Positions 1 to 7,508 of a stretch of DNA of 52,592 bases are shown here, piece by piece. The notes under the pieces were generated by a model. That model saw nothing but the letters and a program-made list of their open reading frames with translations, made no database searches and had not been told where the DNA came from. This stretch comes from Mesorhizobium sp. M00.F.Ca.ET.216.01.1.1 (GTDB lineage: Bacteria > Pseudomonadota > Alphaproteobacteria > Rhizobiales > Rhizobiaceae). Positions within the stretch are counted from its first letter, which is position 1, and each line of letters begins with the position of its first letter. The DNA lies in contig NZ_SADR02000036.1 in NCBI RefSeq assembly GCF_004010325.2, forward strand, positions 1-52,592. Reading direction: 5' to 3'. Position numbers and translations under genes: made by a program.

Positions 1-167
1 TCGGCGATGTCCTCGAAATCATCGCCCGCCGCGATCGTGCCGCAGACCACCAGCAGCAGAACCTCAGACAGAGGATGCGCCACCCGCCACCCCTCCCGGT
101 CATCCTCGATCAGGGCGAAATGGTCCAGCAACAGCCGCAGACGCGGCTTCTCGGCAGTCTCAGGCAT
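1..167 (-). CDS. ISAs1-family transposase, N-terminal part
   Basis: The open frame starts with ATG at 165-167 and runs off the left edge. It encodes about 55 residues with the pattern typical of the transposase-associated N-terminal domain of ISAs1 proteins: an LLLDHFALIED-type start, then REGWRVAHPLSEVLLLVVCG. A purine-rich GGAGAG precedes the ATG on the minus strand. The DDE catalytic domain is not in view, so it cannot be said whether the gene is intact. It is related to, but clearly different from, the transposase at 52429, so the two are not recent copies of one another. Confidence 0.8.
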   Translation of the reverse strand, partial: MPETAEKPRLRLLLDHFALIEDDREGWRVAHPLSEVLLLVVCGTIAAGDDFEDIA

Positions 168-250
168 GGCGGTGCTCTCCGAATCAACGCCACCAACAGA
201 ATCAGAACCGTCGCAATCCCGAAACCGCCGTTAACCCGAGTTCAATGCCG
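1..250 (-). mobile_element. ISAs1-family insertion sequence, 5' end only
   Basis: The left edge holds the start of an insertion sequence reading leftward out of the window. Support comes from the transposase N-terminus (complement of 1-167) and a leader at 168-245 that resembles the leader of the element at 52346-52592. Both share GAACTCGGGTTAACG (here as its complement at 229-243) plus shorter matches such as GGGATTGCG and GATTCGGAG. The shared block is probably close to the terminal inverted repeat, so the outer end is set near 250. The far end and any target duplication lie outside the window. Confidence 0.7.
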
Positions 251-270
251 TGTATCGGGCATGCTTGCGG

Positions 271-300
271 TTGACACGGGCAAGGCTCCTCGTTTATGAG
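271..300 (+). promoter_or_regulatory. Putative sigma-70 type promoter for rpmJ
   Basis: A perfect TTGACA (271-276) is followed after about 17-18 bases by TTATGA/TATGAG (294-300), a plausible housekeeping -35/-10 pair. It lies just outside the insertion sequence and about 85 bases before rpmJ, so the ribosomal gene appears to keep its own promoter. It was found by eye, and no transcription start is known. Confidence 0.5.
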
Positions 301-315
301 CCACGCACAAGTTCA

Positions 316-341
316 AAGGCGCGCTTTTTCGAGCGCGCCTT
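316..341 (+). promoter_or_regulatory. Hairpin in the rpmJ leader
   Basis: A perfect 10-base-pair stem, AAGGCGCGCT (316-325) with AGCGCGCCTT (332-341), closes a six-base loop between the rpmJ promoter and the start codon. A second short stem, GGCCC with GGGCC, follows at about 351-366. The first stem lacks a long T-run, being followed by TAATAATTCGG, so it is not a standard terminator. It could be a leader structure affecting translation or attenuation of rpmJ, or remnant terminator-like DNA beside the insertion sequence. Confidence 0.4.
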
Positions 342-384
342 AATAATTCGGCCCGCGACCGGGCCCTGACCGACGGGCAAGACC

Positions 385-510
385 ATGAAGATCAAGAATT
401 CGCTCAAGGCGCTGAAGGCGCGTCACCGCGACAACCAGCTGGTTCGCCGCAAGGGCCGCATCTACATCATCAACAAGACCGCCCCGCGCTACAAGGCGCG
501 CCAGGGTTGA
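385..510 (+). CDS. rpmJ: 50S ribosomal protein L36
   Basis: This 41-residue, very basic protein begins MKIKNSLKALKARHRDNQLV and ends YKARQG, matching bacterial L36 of the alphaproteobacterial form. The usual Cys zinc ligands of canonical L36 are absent, as expected for the zinc-free C-minus type. It is a structural component of the large ribosomal subunit. The upstream ribosome-binding signal is weak (GGGCAAG about 5 bases before ATG). A hairpin lies in the leader. It appears to be transcribed alone, with the TPR gene about 95 bases downstream. Confidence 0.95.
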   Translation: MKIKNSLKALKARHRDNQLVRRKGRIYIINKTAPRYKARQG

Positions 511-605
511 ATGCGCAGGGGCCCATGTCCCCCGCATGATGGCTTGCCGGCCCTTTCACGCTAAATTCAGTTTGACGATCCGCCGTCCGGGATTAGATTC
601 CGGTG

Positions 606-1187
606 ATGCGGATTCTTTTTGCATTTTTCGCAACCATTTTCCTGTCCAGCGCTGTCTTGCCAGCATGGGCGGACGATCCGGTCGCGCCTCCGGTTGCCGC
701 GACGAAACAGGCCCGGCTCGATCAGTTGTTCGCCGACCTGAAGCGCGAGCGCAATGAAAAGGCCGCCGAGCGCATCGCCGGGAGCATCGGGAACGAATGG
801 CTCCAATCCGGCAGCGCCTCGATCGATCTGATGATGCAATGGTCGCAAAAGGCAGCCGAAGACCAGAAGTTCGACGTGGCACTCGATTTCCTCGATCAGG
901 TGGTGACCTTGCAGCCAGCCTATGCCGAAGGCTGGAACCGGCGCGCGACCGTGCATTTCATGATGAAGAACTACGGGAAGTCGATGTCGGACATCGACCA
1001 TACGCTACGGCTCGAACCTCGCCATTTCGGCGCGCTTTCGGGCCTGGCGCAGATCATGGCCGAGACCGGCCACAAGCAGTCGGCACTCGAAGCCTGGCAG
1101 CGTGTGCTCAGCATCTATCCGATGATGCGCAGCGCCCAGGATCAGGTCGCCACACTTTCGGAAGAGCTTGCCGGCGAAGGCATCTGA
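606..1187 (+). CDS. Exported TPR-repeat protein
   Basis: The product is about 193 residues. It has an N-terminal signal peptide (hydrophobic residues 3-20, with probable cleavage after AWA near residue 22), so it is probably periplasmic. The second half contains at least two tetratricopeptide-like helical pairs (roughly residues 95-170, with AYAEGWNRRATVHF and HFGALSGLAQIMAETGH), a protein-protein interaction fold. A GTG codon lies directly before the chosen ATG at 606 and could serve instead. No partner or pathway can be deduced from the neighbours. The family is recognised but the function is unknown. Confidence 0.85.
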   Translation: MRILFAFFATIFLSSAVLPAWADDPVAPPVAATKQARLDQLFADLKRERNEKAAERIAGSIGNEWLQSGSASIDLMMQWSQKAAEDQKFDVALDFLDQVVTLQPAYAEGWNRRATVHFMMKNYGKSMSDIDHTLRLEPRHFGALSGLAQIMAETGHKQSALEAWQRVLSIYPMMRSAQDQVATLSEELAGEGI

Positions 1188-1282
1188 TTGCCCGGTCGAC
1201 GGGCAGCTCCGCTAGACTTACGATTTTCAAGGTCATGCGCTAGGGTGAGAACTAATTTCGCTCCGGTCCGTACCTCCACTGC

Positions 1283-2350
1283 ATGAACCTGGTCTATGCC
1301 GCCCTCGCCTTCTTCATGGCGCTTGTGTTCACTCTTGCCGGTGTCACTCGCGCCGGTTCGTGGCTGATCGAGCGCCGCAATCCGCCGATCGGCGACTTCG
1401 CCGACATCGATGGCGCCCGCATCCATTATGTCCATGTCCCAGTGCCGGCCAATGCCGACCTGCCGCCGGTTGTCTTCATCCACGGCGCCAGCGCCAATCT
1501 CAGGGATCAGATGCTGCCGCTGAGGCCGCTGCTCGAAGGCCGCGCCGAGATGCTGTTCTTCGACCGGCCGGGCTTCGGCTGGTCCGGGCGCGGCCCCGGC
1601 AACAACGAAACCCCGTCGGCTCAGGCCAACACCATAGCGGTGCTGATGGACCGTCTCGGCATCAAGAAAGCCATCATCGTCGGCCATTCCTTTGGCGGCG
1701 CGATAACCACCGCCTTTGGTCGTGAGCATCCCGACAAGACGCTCGGCCTCGTCTTCATCTCGCCTGTTAGCCACCCTTGGCCGGGCGGCGCGACCGCCTG
1801 GTACTATAATTTGACGACCATTCCGGTCGTCGGCTGGCTGTTCTCCGAAACGCTGAGCTATCCGGCGGGAACTCTGCGGATGACCGCCGCCACCGGGTGC
1901 GTCTTTGCCCCCAACACGGTGCCTGACAGCTATGTCGGCGAGGCCTCCATCCCGCTGGTGCTCCGCCCCGGCGCCTTCCGCGCCAATGCCACCGATGTCG
2001 CCGGGCTTTATCGCTATGCGCTCGGCGCTGCGCCGCATTATCGTGACATCAAGGCGCCGACCGTGATTATCTCCGGCGATCGCGACAAGGTTGTCTACGC
2101 AACGGTCCATTCGCTCGGTCTTGTCCGCGACATTCCCGGCGCCGAGCTGGTCTGGGTCCACAATCTCGGCCATAAGCCGGACTGGATCGCGCCCGATCTC
2201 GTCATCGGCGCGATCGGCAAGGTTGCCGGCAACGACGTGGATCTGCAGGCGATGGCGAAGACGGTGGAAGCGCGGATCGCCGATGACATCCAAGGCGCGG
2301 GCAAATGCGCCGACCTGAAGGTACCGGAGGCTGAGCTCGCGCCGATTTGA
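1283..2350 (+). CDS. Alpha/beta-fold hydrolase with N-terminal membrane anchor
   Basis: This 355-residue protein starts with a hydrophobic segment (about residues 3-25), so it is probably anchored in the inner membrane or exported. The fold is shown by the oxyanion-hole motif FIHGAS (65-70), the nucleophile elbow GHSFGG with Ser136, an acidic residue in SGDRD (Asp266 or Asp268) and the catalytic His297 in NLGHKP. These make a complete Ser-Asp-His triad. The substrate is unknown, and family members include esterases, epoxide hydrolases and C-C hydrolases. It is convergent with the SRPBCC gene, with six bases between the two stop codons. Confidence 0.88.
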   Translation: MNLVYAALAFFMALVFTLAGVTRAGSWLIERRNPPIGDFADIDGARIHYVHVPVPANADLPPVVFIHGASANLRDQMLPLRPLLEGRAEMLFFDRPGFGWSGRGPGNNETPSAQANTIAVLMDRLGIKKAIIVGHSFGGAITTAFGREHPDKTLGLVFISPVSHPWPGGATAWYYNLTTIPVVGWLFSETLSYPAGTLRMTAATGCVFAPNTVPDSYVGEASIPLVLRPGAFRANATDVAGLYRYALGAAPHYRDIKAPTVIISGDRDKVVYATVHSLGLVRDIPGAELVWVHNLGHKPDWIAPDLVIGAIGKVAGNDVDLQAMAKTVEARIADDIQGAGKCADLKVPEAELAPI

Positions 2351-2356
2351 GCGACT

Positions 2357-2833
2357 TCATTCGAAGCGGCGGCCGAGTTGCTCGAGGCTCAATCGCGCTC
2401 CGGCCTCGTTGTCTTCTGCCCGCAGGCCTTGCGGCAGGTTCTCGAACAGAAGCGTGACTTCCGTTCCACCGGGCACCTCCTCGAACGTCGCCGTCATCGT
2501 CATCTCGCCCAGCAAGGCCGGATCGTCGGTGACGAAGTCGATGGCTTCGACGATCCGGTGCGGCGGCGTCAATTCGACGAAGCGCACCTTGACCATGTCC
2601 TCCTTGTCGGAGGTCTTGCCACGGAATACGCGCTCGTCGGGCGGATAGAACAGCGACATCCGATATCCGCCGCCGACCCGCGCATCGAACGCGTGGATGA
2701 AGCCCGTCATCTCGGCCGGCGGCAGCCAGGCGACGAGCGCGGCCGGATCCGTGAAGGCCGCATAAAGCTCCTCGGGCCGCGCCTTGATCACCCTCGACGT
2801 GCGGGTCCAGCTGCCTGTATGATTTTCGCTCAT
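2357..2833 (-). CDS. SRPBCC (AHSA1-like) domain protein
   Basis: The product is 158 residues and begins MSENHTGSWTRTSRV. The Activator-of-Hsp90-ATPase-1-like/SRPBCC fold is recognised from the START-like pattern: RVIKARPEELYAAF near the N-terminus, TDPAALVAWLPP, then alternating strands and a C-terminal helix (SLEQLGRRFE). Such proteins bind small hydrophobic ligands, and this one has no assigned substrate. An upstream in-frame start is possible, but the ATG at 2831-2833 has a GGGAG ribosome-binding site at good distance. It lies about 96 bases downstream of pyk on the same strand and may share its transcript. Confidence 0.85.
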   Translation of the reverse strand: MSENHTGSWTRTSRVIKARPEELYAAFTDPAALVAWLPPAEMTGFIHAFDARVGGGYRMSLFYPPDERVFRGKTSDKEDMVKVRFVELTPPHRIVEAIDFVTDDPALLGEMTMTATFEEVPGGTEVTLLFENLPQGLRAEDNEAGARLSLEQLGRRFE

Positions 2834-2929
2834 GAGACGGCTCTCCCGTCGCAATCGACAGCTGCATTCGGTCGCGCTACGTCGAACAGGGCTCCGCTGC
2901 TGCGCGTTCGGCCGCGCCGATGAACCGGC

Positions 2930-4366
2930 TCAGCGGCTGGCCTGCACGTCCGATCCGATATAGGCGATGCGCAGCATGTTCGTCGACCCCGGCGTCCTCA
3001 GCGGCACGCCGGCCGTGATGATGACGCGGTCGCCTGGCTTGCCGAACCCCTCGTCGAGAGCGATGCGGCAGGCACGATCGACCATATCGTCGAGATCGAT
3101 GGCGTCGGGAGAAACGACGCAATGCGTGCCCCACAACAGCGACAGCCGCCGCGCCGTGTTGACGATCGGCGACAGCGCCACGATCGGCACTTGTGGGCGC
3201 TCGCGCGCAGCGCGCAGGCCGGTCGTGCCGGATGCCGTATAGGTGATGATCGCAGACAGTTTCAGCGTCTCGGCGATTTCGCGGGCGGCAAGCGAAATGG
3301 CGTCGGCGCCGGTCGCCTCCGGCTCCGAGCGCTGCGCATTGATGATGCCGGCATAGTTCGGATCGGTTTCCACCTTGGTGGCGATCCGGTTCATCATCGC
3401 CACCGCTTCAACCGGGTAGGCACCGGCTGCGGACTCCGCAGAAAGCATGATGGCGTCGGCGCCTTCGAACACGGCGATCGACACGTCCGATACCTCGGCG
3501 CGGGTCGGCACCGGCGCGGTGATCATCGATTCCAGCATCTGCGTGGCGACCACCACCGGCTTGCCGGCACGCCGCGCGGCGCGGGTGATCTGCTTCTGGA
3601 TGCCGGGCACGGCTTCGAGCGGCATCTCGACGCCGAGATCGCCGCGGGCAACCATCAGAGCGTCCGAGAGCTCGATGATTTCGGCCAGCCGGGACACGGC
3701 CTGCGGCTTTTCGATCTTGGCCATGATCAGCGCCCGGCCGCGTGCGATCTTGCGTGCTTCCGCCAGATCCTCAGGCCGCTGCACGAACGACAGCGCCACC
3801 CAGTCGACGCCGGTGGCCAATACCGCATCAAGATCCTTGCGGTCCTTTTCGGTGAGTGCCCCGACCGGCAGGTCGGTGTCGGGCAGGCTGACGCCCTTCT
3901 TGTCGGAAATGCTGGTGCCGGCGACGACGGTGCAGACGATCGCCTTGCCGTTGCTCTTCACCGCCTTCAGCTCGAGCTTGCCGTCGTCGATCAAAAGACG
4001 GTCACCGGGCTCGACCGAGCTCAGGATTTCCGGATGCGGCAGGTAGACCCTGGTCGAGTTGCCGGGCTCCGGATTGTTGTCGAGCGTGAAGGCTTGGCCG
4101 ACGGTCAGCACTTCCTTGCCGTTGGCGAACTTGCCGACGCGCAGCTTGGGCCCTTGCAGGTCGGCGAGGATGCCGATCGGCCGGCCGACCGCTTGCTCGA
4201 CGGTGCGGATGCGGCTGACAAGTGTGCGCATCAGCTCGTGATCCGTATGGCTCATATTGATGCGGAACACGTCGGCGCCGGCTTCGAAAAGCTTCTTCAG
4301 CATCTCCTCGGACGAGGAAGCCGGACCGATGGTAGCGAGGATCTTGACCTTGCGGTTACGTCTCAT
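2930..4366 (-). CDS. pyk: Pyruvate kinase
   Basis: This 478-residue protein has normal length for the enzyme, which makes pyruvate and ATP from phosphoenolpyruvate and ADP in glycolysis. Family signatures appear in order: the N-terminal KILATIGPASSS strand, the active-site lysine segment IMAKIEKPQAV, the metal-binding MVARGDLGVEMP, the VVATQMLESM loop and DAIMLSAESAAG. The C-terminal domain ends near GSTNMLRI. Its start overlaps the stop of the upstream DUF1036 gene by four bases (ATGA), so the two are translationally coupled. I see no missing catalytic residue. Confidence 0.97.
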   Translation of the reverse strand: MRRNRKVKILATIGPASSSEEMLKKLFEAGADVFRINMSHTDHELMRTLVSRIRTVEQAVGRPIGILADLQGPKLRVGKFANGKEVLTVGQAFTLDNNPEPGNSTRVYLPHPEILSSVEPGDRLLIDDGKLELKAVKSNGKAIVCTVVAGTSISDKKGVSLPDTDLPVGALTEKDRKDLDAVLATGVDWVALSFVQRPEDLAEARKIARGRALIMAKIEKPQAVSRLAEIIELSDALMVARGDLGVEMPLEAVPGIQKQITRAARRAGKPVVVATQMLESMITAPVPTRAEVSDVSIAVFEGADAIMLSAESAAGAYPVEAVAMMNRIATKVETDPNYAGIINAQRSEPEATGADAISLAAREIAETLKLSAIITYTASGTTGLRAARERPQVPIVALSPIVNTARRLSLLWGTHCVVSPDAIDLDDMVDRACRIALDEGFGKPGDRVIITAGVPLRTPGSTNMLRIAYIGSDVQASR

Positions 4367-4878
4367 TGACTGCTTGTTCCCGGGGCGGCTGGAGCGCCTC
4401 CCGTTGCGGGCTCATCGGTCAGCTGGACCATCCAGCTCGCCTGTTCACCCGTGTCATATTCCTGGAATCCGGCGCGCTGAAAGCCTCGGGCGACGCAATC
4501 GGTCACGCCGGCGATCTTGAACTCTTTTTCGGCCACGCACATGTTGATCGGGCCATCCCAGCGCCCGCCGCGCTCGGCGTCTTCTGCATAGAGATAGTAA
4601 AACCTTGATGACAGCGGTCCTTCGATCAGCGTTTTGCAGCTAGAGCCTTCGATGTGCCACCAGCCCTCGGTGATCCAGCCGGCCTTGGCGCGGTAGCCGA
4701 TGCCGACGCCGACCAGGTTCTGCGTGGCGTTGCAGACGCGGAAGTCGGCGCGGGCGGGCGAGGCCGCGACCACCGACAAACCTGCGATCAGGATCAGGAG
4801 CGGCATGGCGAAGGCATAGCGCATGCGCGGCCTGCCGGCGGAACCCATCCTGAAACCCCTTAAGAACCACATTTGCAT
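4363..4878 (-). CDS. DUF1036 exported protein
   Basis: The product is 171 residues with a basic N-terminus, a hydrophobic signal segment (about residues 25-42) and a likely cleavage site after ARA near residue 45. The exported part is a DUF1036 domain, recognised from FRVCNATQNLVGVGIGYR, GWITEGWW and FYYLYAEDAERGG, and carries four or more cysteines that may pair in the periplasm. The function of DUF1036 is unknown. It overlaps pyk by four bases and is the first gene of that transcript. The start is uncertain, because internal Met codons at residues 11 and 19 would also leave a good signal peptide. Confidence 0.85.
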   Translation of the reverse strand: MQMWFLRGFRMGSAGRPRMRYAFAMPLLILIAGLSVVAASPARADFRVCNATQNLVGVGIGYRAKAGWITEGWWHIEGSSCKTLIEGPLSSRFYYLYAEDAERGGRWDGPINMCVAEKEFKIAGVTDCVARGFQRAGFQEYDTGEQASWMVQLTDEPATGGAPAAPGTSSQ

Positions 4879-5093
4879 CTCTCAACGCCCCTTTTGGGAA
4901 AAGTCCGGGCGCATGTCAACGCGCCGTTCTGTCCAATTCCAATCGATTTAGGAAGGCCCCGGCGCGCGTTCTGTCGCCTCGGGCCGGATTTTCGCAGAAA
5001 CCGTGGCCAAACAACGGCATTGCGCAAGTTTCCTCTTCGTGGAATGACGATACCACCCTCCCCGGAAGCCAGCGAACCGACCATTTTCAGCCA

Positions 5094-5891
5094 ATGACCC
5101 GATCCACAGTTTTCGCGCCTTTCGATATCGTCGAAGGCGACCGCAGGCGAGGCATCGTGCTTCTGGCCGATCACGCCCGCCGCGATCTGCCTGAGGAGTA
5201 TGGCAGCCTCGGCCTGCCGGCGGCGGAATTCGACCGCCACATCGCCTATGATATCGGCGTCGAGACGGTGACGCGCGAACTGGCGGCGATGCTCGGGGTG
5301 CCGGCGGTGGTCGCCAATTTTTCGCGGCTGCTGATCGACGCCAACCGCGGCGAGGACGACCCGACACTGATTCGCCAGCTCTATGACGGCACCATCGTGC
5401 CGGGAAACTATCCTATTGCCTCGGAGGAGCGCGAGAAGCGCCTCGACCGCTTCTACCGGCCCTATCATGACGCGGTCGACGCCATGATCGCCTCGGTGGC
5501 GCATGCTTCCGGGCACGCGCCTTTTATCTTGTCGGTGCATTCCTTCACGCCGGTCATGCAGGGGTTTGTGCGACCGTGGCACGTCGGCATATTGTGGGAC
5601 CTGGACGACCGGGTGGCGCGGCCGCTGATCGACATGCTGGCGGCCGACAAGAATCTCGTCGTCGGCGACAACGAACCTTATGACGGCGCGCTGCGCGGCG
5701 ATACCATGTTCAGGCACGCCATCGTCAACGGCTTTGCCCATGCGCTGGTCGAAATTCGCCAGGATCTGATCGCAGACCGGAAGGGCGCGCTCGACTGGGC
5801 CGAGCGGCTGGAGCCGATCGTTGACGCGATCAACCACCGTCCCGATATACATGTGGTGAAGATCTTCGGCTCGCGCACCGGGCCGCTATGA
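5094..5891 (+). CDS. N-formylglutamate amidohydrolase family protein
   Basis: This 265-residue cytoplasmic protein belongs to the N-formylglutamate amidohydrolase (FGase) family, which releases formate from N-formylglutamate in some histidine-degradation routes. The family pattern is visible in LLADHARRDLP near the N-terminus, LPAAEFDRHIAYDIG, LIDANRGEDDP and ILSVHSFTPVMQG, and the conserved His and acidic residues probably bind a metal. There are no hut genes nearby, so a role in histidine breakdown is not supported by context. The DUF1244 gene starts 13 bases downstream, suggesting one transcript. Confidence 0.88.
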   Translation: MTRSTVFAPFDIVEGDRRRGIVLLADHARRDLPEEYGSLGLPAAEFDRHIAYDIGVETVTRELAAMLGVPAVVANFSRLLIDANRGEDDPTLIRQLYDGTIVPGNYPIASEEREKRLDRFYRPYHDAVDAMIASVAHASGHAPFILSVHSFTPVMQGFVRPWHVGILWDLDDRVARPLIDMLAADKNLVVGDNEPYDGALRGDTMFRHAIVNGFAHALVEIRQDLIADRKGALDWAERLEPIVDAINHRPDIHVVKIFGSRTGPL

Positions 5892-5904
5892 CGGAGGCCG
5901 AACA

Positions 5905-6213
5905 ATGACCGAACTCAGCGACGAGCAAAAGCGCGATTTCGAAGCCGCCGCCTTCCGCCGGCTAGTGACGCTTCTGCGCGAGCGCAGCGACGTGCAGAAC
6001 ATCGACCTGATGAACCTTGCCGGCTTCTGCCGCAACTGCCTGTCGAACTGGTATCGCGATGCCGCGGAGGCCGAGGGTGTCGCGCTTTCCAAGGACCAGT
6101 CGCGGGAAATCATCTACGGCATGCCTTATGCCGAATGGCAGGCACTCAACCAGACCGAAGCGTCGGACGCCAAGAAGGCGGAATTCGAGGCAAGGCGGCC
6201 CCGGGATCACTAG
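5905..6213 (+). CDS. DUF1244 family protein
   Basis: This small soluble protein of 102 residues matches DUF1244 across its length. The hallmark is a CRNC pair in GFCRNCLSNWYRDAAE (about residues 35-50), followed by REIIYGMPYAEW. The paired cysteines suggest metal or redox chemistry, but no function is established. It follows the FGase-family gene by 13 bases on the same strand and is probably co-transcribed with it. The preceding sequence GGAGGCCGAACA contains a clear ribosome-binding site. Confidence 0.9.
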   Translation: MTELSDEQKRDFEAAAFRRLVTLLRERSDVQNIDLMNLAGFCRNCLSNWYRDAAEAEGVALSKDQSREIIYGMPYAEWQALNQTEASDAKKAEFEARRPRDH

Positions 6214-6262
6214 CGGATCCGATCAGCCTATGCCTGGCCCAAGCACTTTCGGGCGAGAGCGC

Positions 6263-6290
6263 TTGACTGAAAATTGAATCGATCTAATTT
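6263..6290 (+). promoter_or_regulatory. Possible promoter of the MFS gene
   Basis: TTGACT (6263-6268) and TAATTT (6285-6290) are separated by 16 bases and lie about 37 bases before the MFS start codon. This is a reasonable sigma-70 type pair in a locally AT-richer stretch. It was found by eye only. Confidence 0.35.
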
Positions 6291-6326
6291 GCCGCGCGGC
6301 GCCATTTTCGGGACCGATTCTACTCA

Positions 6327-7508
6327 ATGGACGCGCGAAACGTCATGCAGACCGCCATTCGCGGGCGATGGGCCGTCGCCGGTATCTTCCTCGCCAACGG
6401 CTTCCTGACCGGCAGCTGGGCGCCGCAGATTCCGGTGTTCCTGACCCGGCTCGACATTTCCAAATTCACCCTAGGTCTTTTGATCCTACTGTTCGGCGCT
6501 GGCGCCGTCACCGCCATGACCTGGTGCGGCCATCTGATCTCCAGGCACGGTTCGCGCACCGTGCTGCGCTGGTTCGGCCTCGCCGGCAGCTTCGGCCTGC
6601 TGGTCGTGGCGCTGGCCCCCAATGTGCCGCTGGCGGCCATCGCCATGTTCATCTTCGGCGGCTCGATCGGCGGCATGGATGTCGCCATGAACGCCAATGC
6701 GGTCGCGGTGGAGCGGCGCTTGTCGCGCGCCATCATGTCGTCCTCGCACGGCTTCTGGAGTCTCGGCGGCTTCGCCGGCGGCGCTCTCGGTGGCTTCGCC
6801 ATCCAGAATTACGGTCACCTCGCCCATGCCACGGTGGTGACGGCTCTCGCCTTTGCGGTGATCGCGGTGGCAGTCCGCTACCTGATCGCCGAGGGCAAGC
6901 CGCAGGTGGCCGAGCACCACAAATTCTCACTGCCGGCAAACCCGGTGGTCTATCTGGTCGGACTGATGGCGTTGTTGACGATGATTTCCGAAGGCGCTGT
7001 GCTCGACTGGGCGGCGCTCTACCTGCGACAGGAGCTTGGCGCCGACCTTGCCGTCGCCGGTCTGGCCTACGCCGCCTTTTCCGGCGTCATGGCCGTCATG
7101 CGTTTCTTCGGCGACGGGGTTCGCAACCGCTTCGGCGCAGTGATGACGCTGCGCGCCTCGGCTCTTGTCGCCGCAGCAGGCATGCTGGTGGCCGGCCTGT
7201 CGCCCTCGCCCTGGCTCGCCATCGCGGCTTTTGCCTTTTGCGGTTTCGGCATCGCCAATATGGTGCCAATCATCTTTTCCGCCGGCGGCAACCAGGAAGG
7301 TATGTCGTCCGGCACCGGCATGAGCGTGGTCACCACAATGGGTTACTCCGGCATCCTGGTGGCGCCGTCTGCGATCGGCTTCATCGCCGAGCACTCAAGC
7401 TTCGGCCCAATCTTCGTCGCTCTGTCGGGGCTGCTGGTCATCGTGCTGTTGATGGCCGGGCTCGCTCACCGCGCCGAATTCGCTCCCGACGCAGCACCGG
7501 CCGAATAG
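6327..7508 (+). CDS. Major facilitator superfamily transporter
   Basis: This 393-residue polytopic membrane protein has about 12 hydrophobic helices in two six-helix halves. Examples are GRWAVAGIFLANGFLTGSW at the start, GSIGGMDVAMNANAVAVE in the first half and NMVPIIFSAGGNQ in the second. The general look fits the MFS branch of putative sugar or drug transporters, and the substrate cannot be read from sequence. The last 43 bases overlap the 3' end of the convergent LysR gene. Together with the LysR gene and the oxidoreductase beyond it, it may form a small regulated locus. Confidence 0.9.
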   Translation: MDARNVMQTAIRGRWAVAGIFLANGFLTGSWAPQIPVFLTRLDISKFTLGLLILLFGAGAVTAMTWCGHLISRHGSRTVLRWFGLAGSFGLLVVALAPNVPLAAIAMFIFGGSIGGMDVAMNANAVAVERRLSRAIMSSSHGFWSLGGFAGGALGGFAIQNYGHLAHATVVTALAFAVIAVAVRYLIAEGKPQVAEHHKFSLPANPVVYLVGLMALLTMISEGAVLDWAALYLRQELGADLAVAGLAYAAFSGVMAVMRFFGDGVRNRFGAVMTLRASALVAAAGMLVAGLSPSPWLAIAAFAFCGFGIANMVPIIFSAGGNQEGMSSGTGMSVVTTMGYSGILVAPSAIGFIAEHSSFGPIFVALSGLLVIVLLMAGLAHRAEFAPDAAPAE

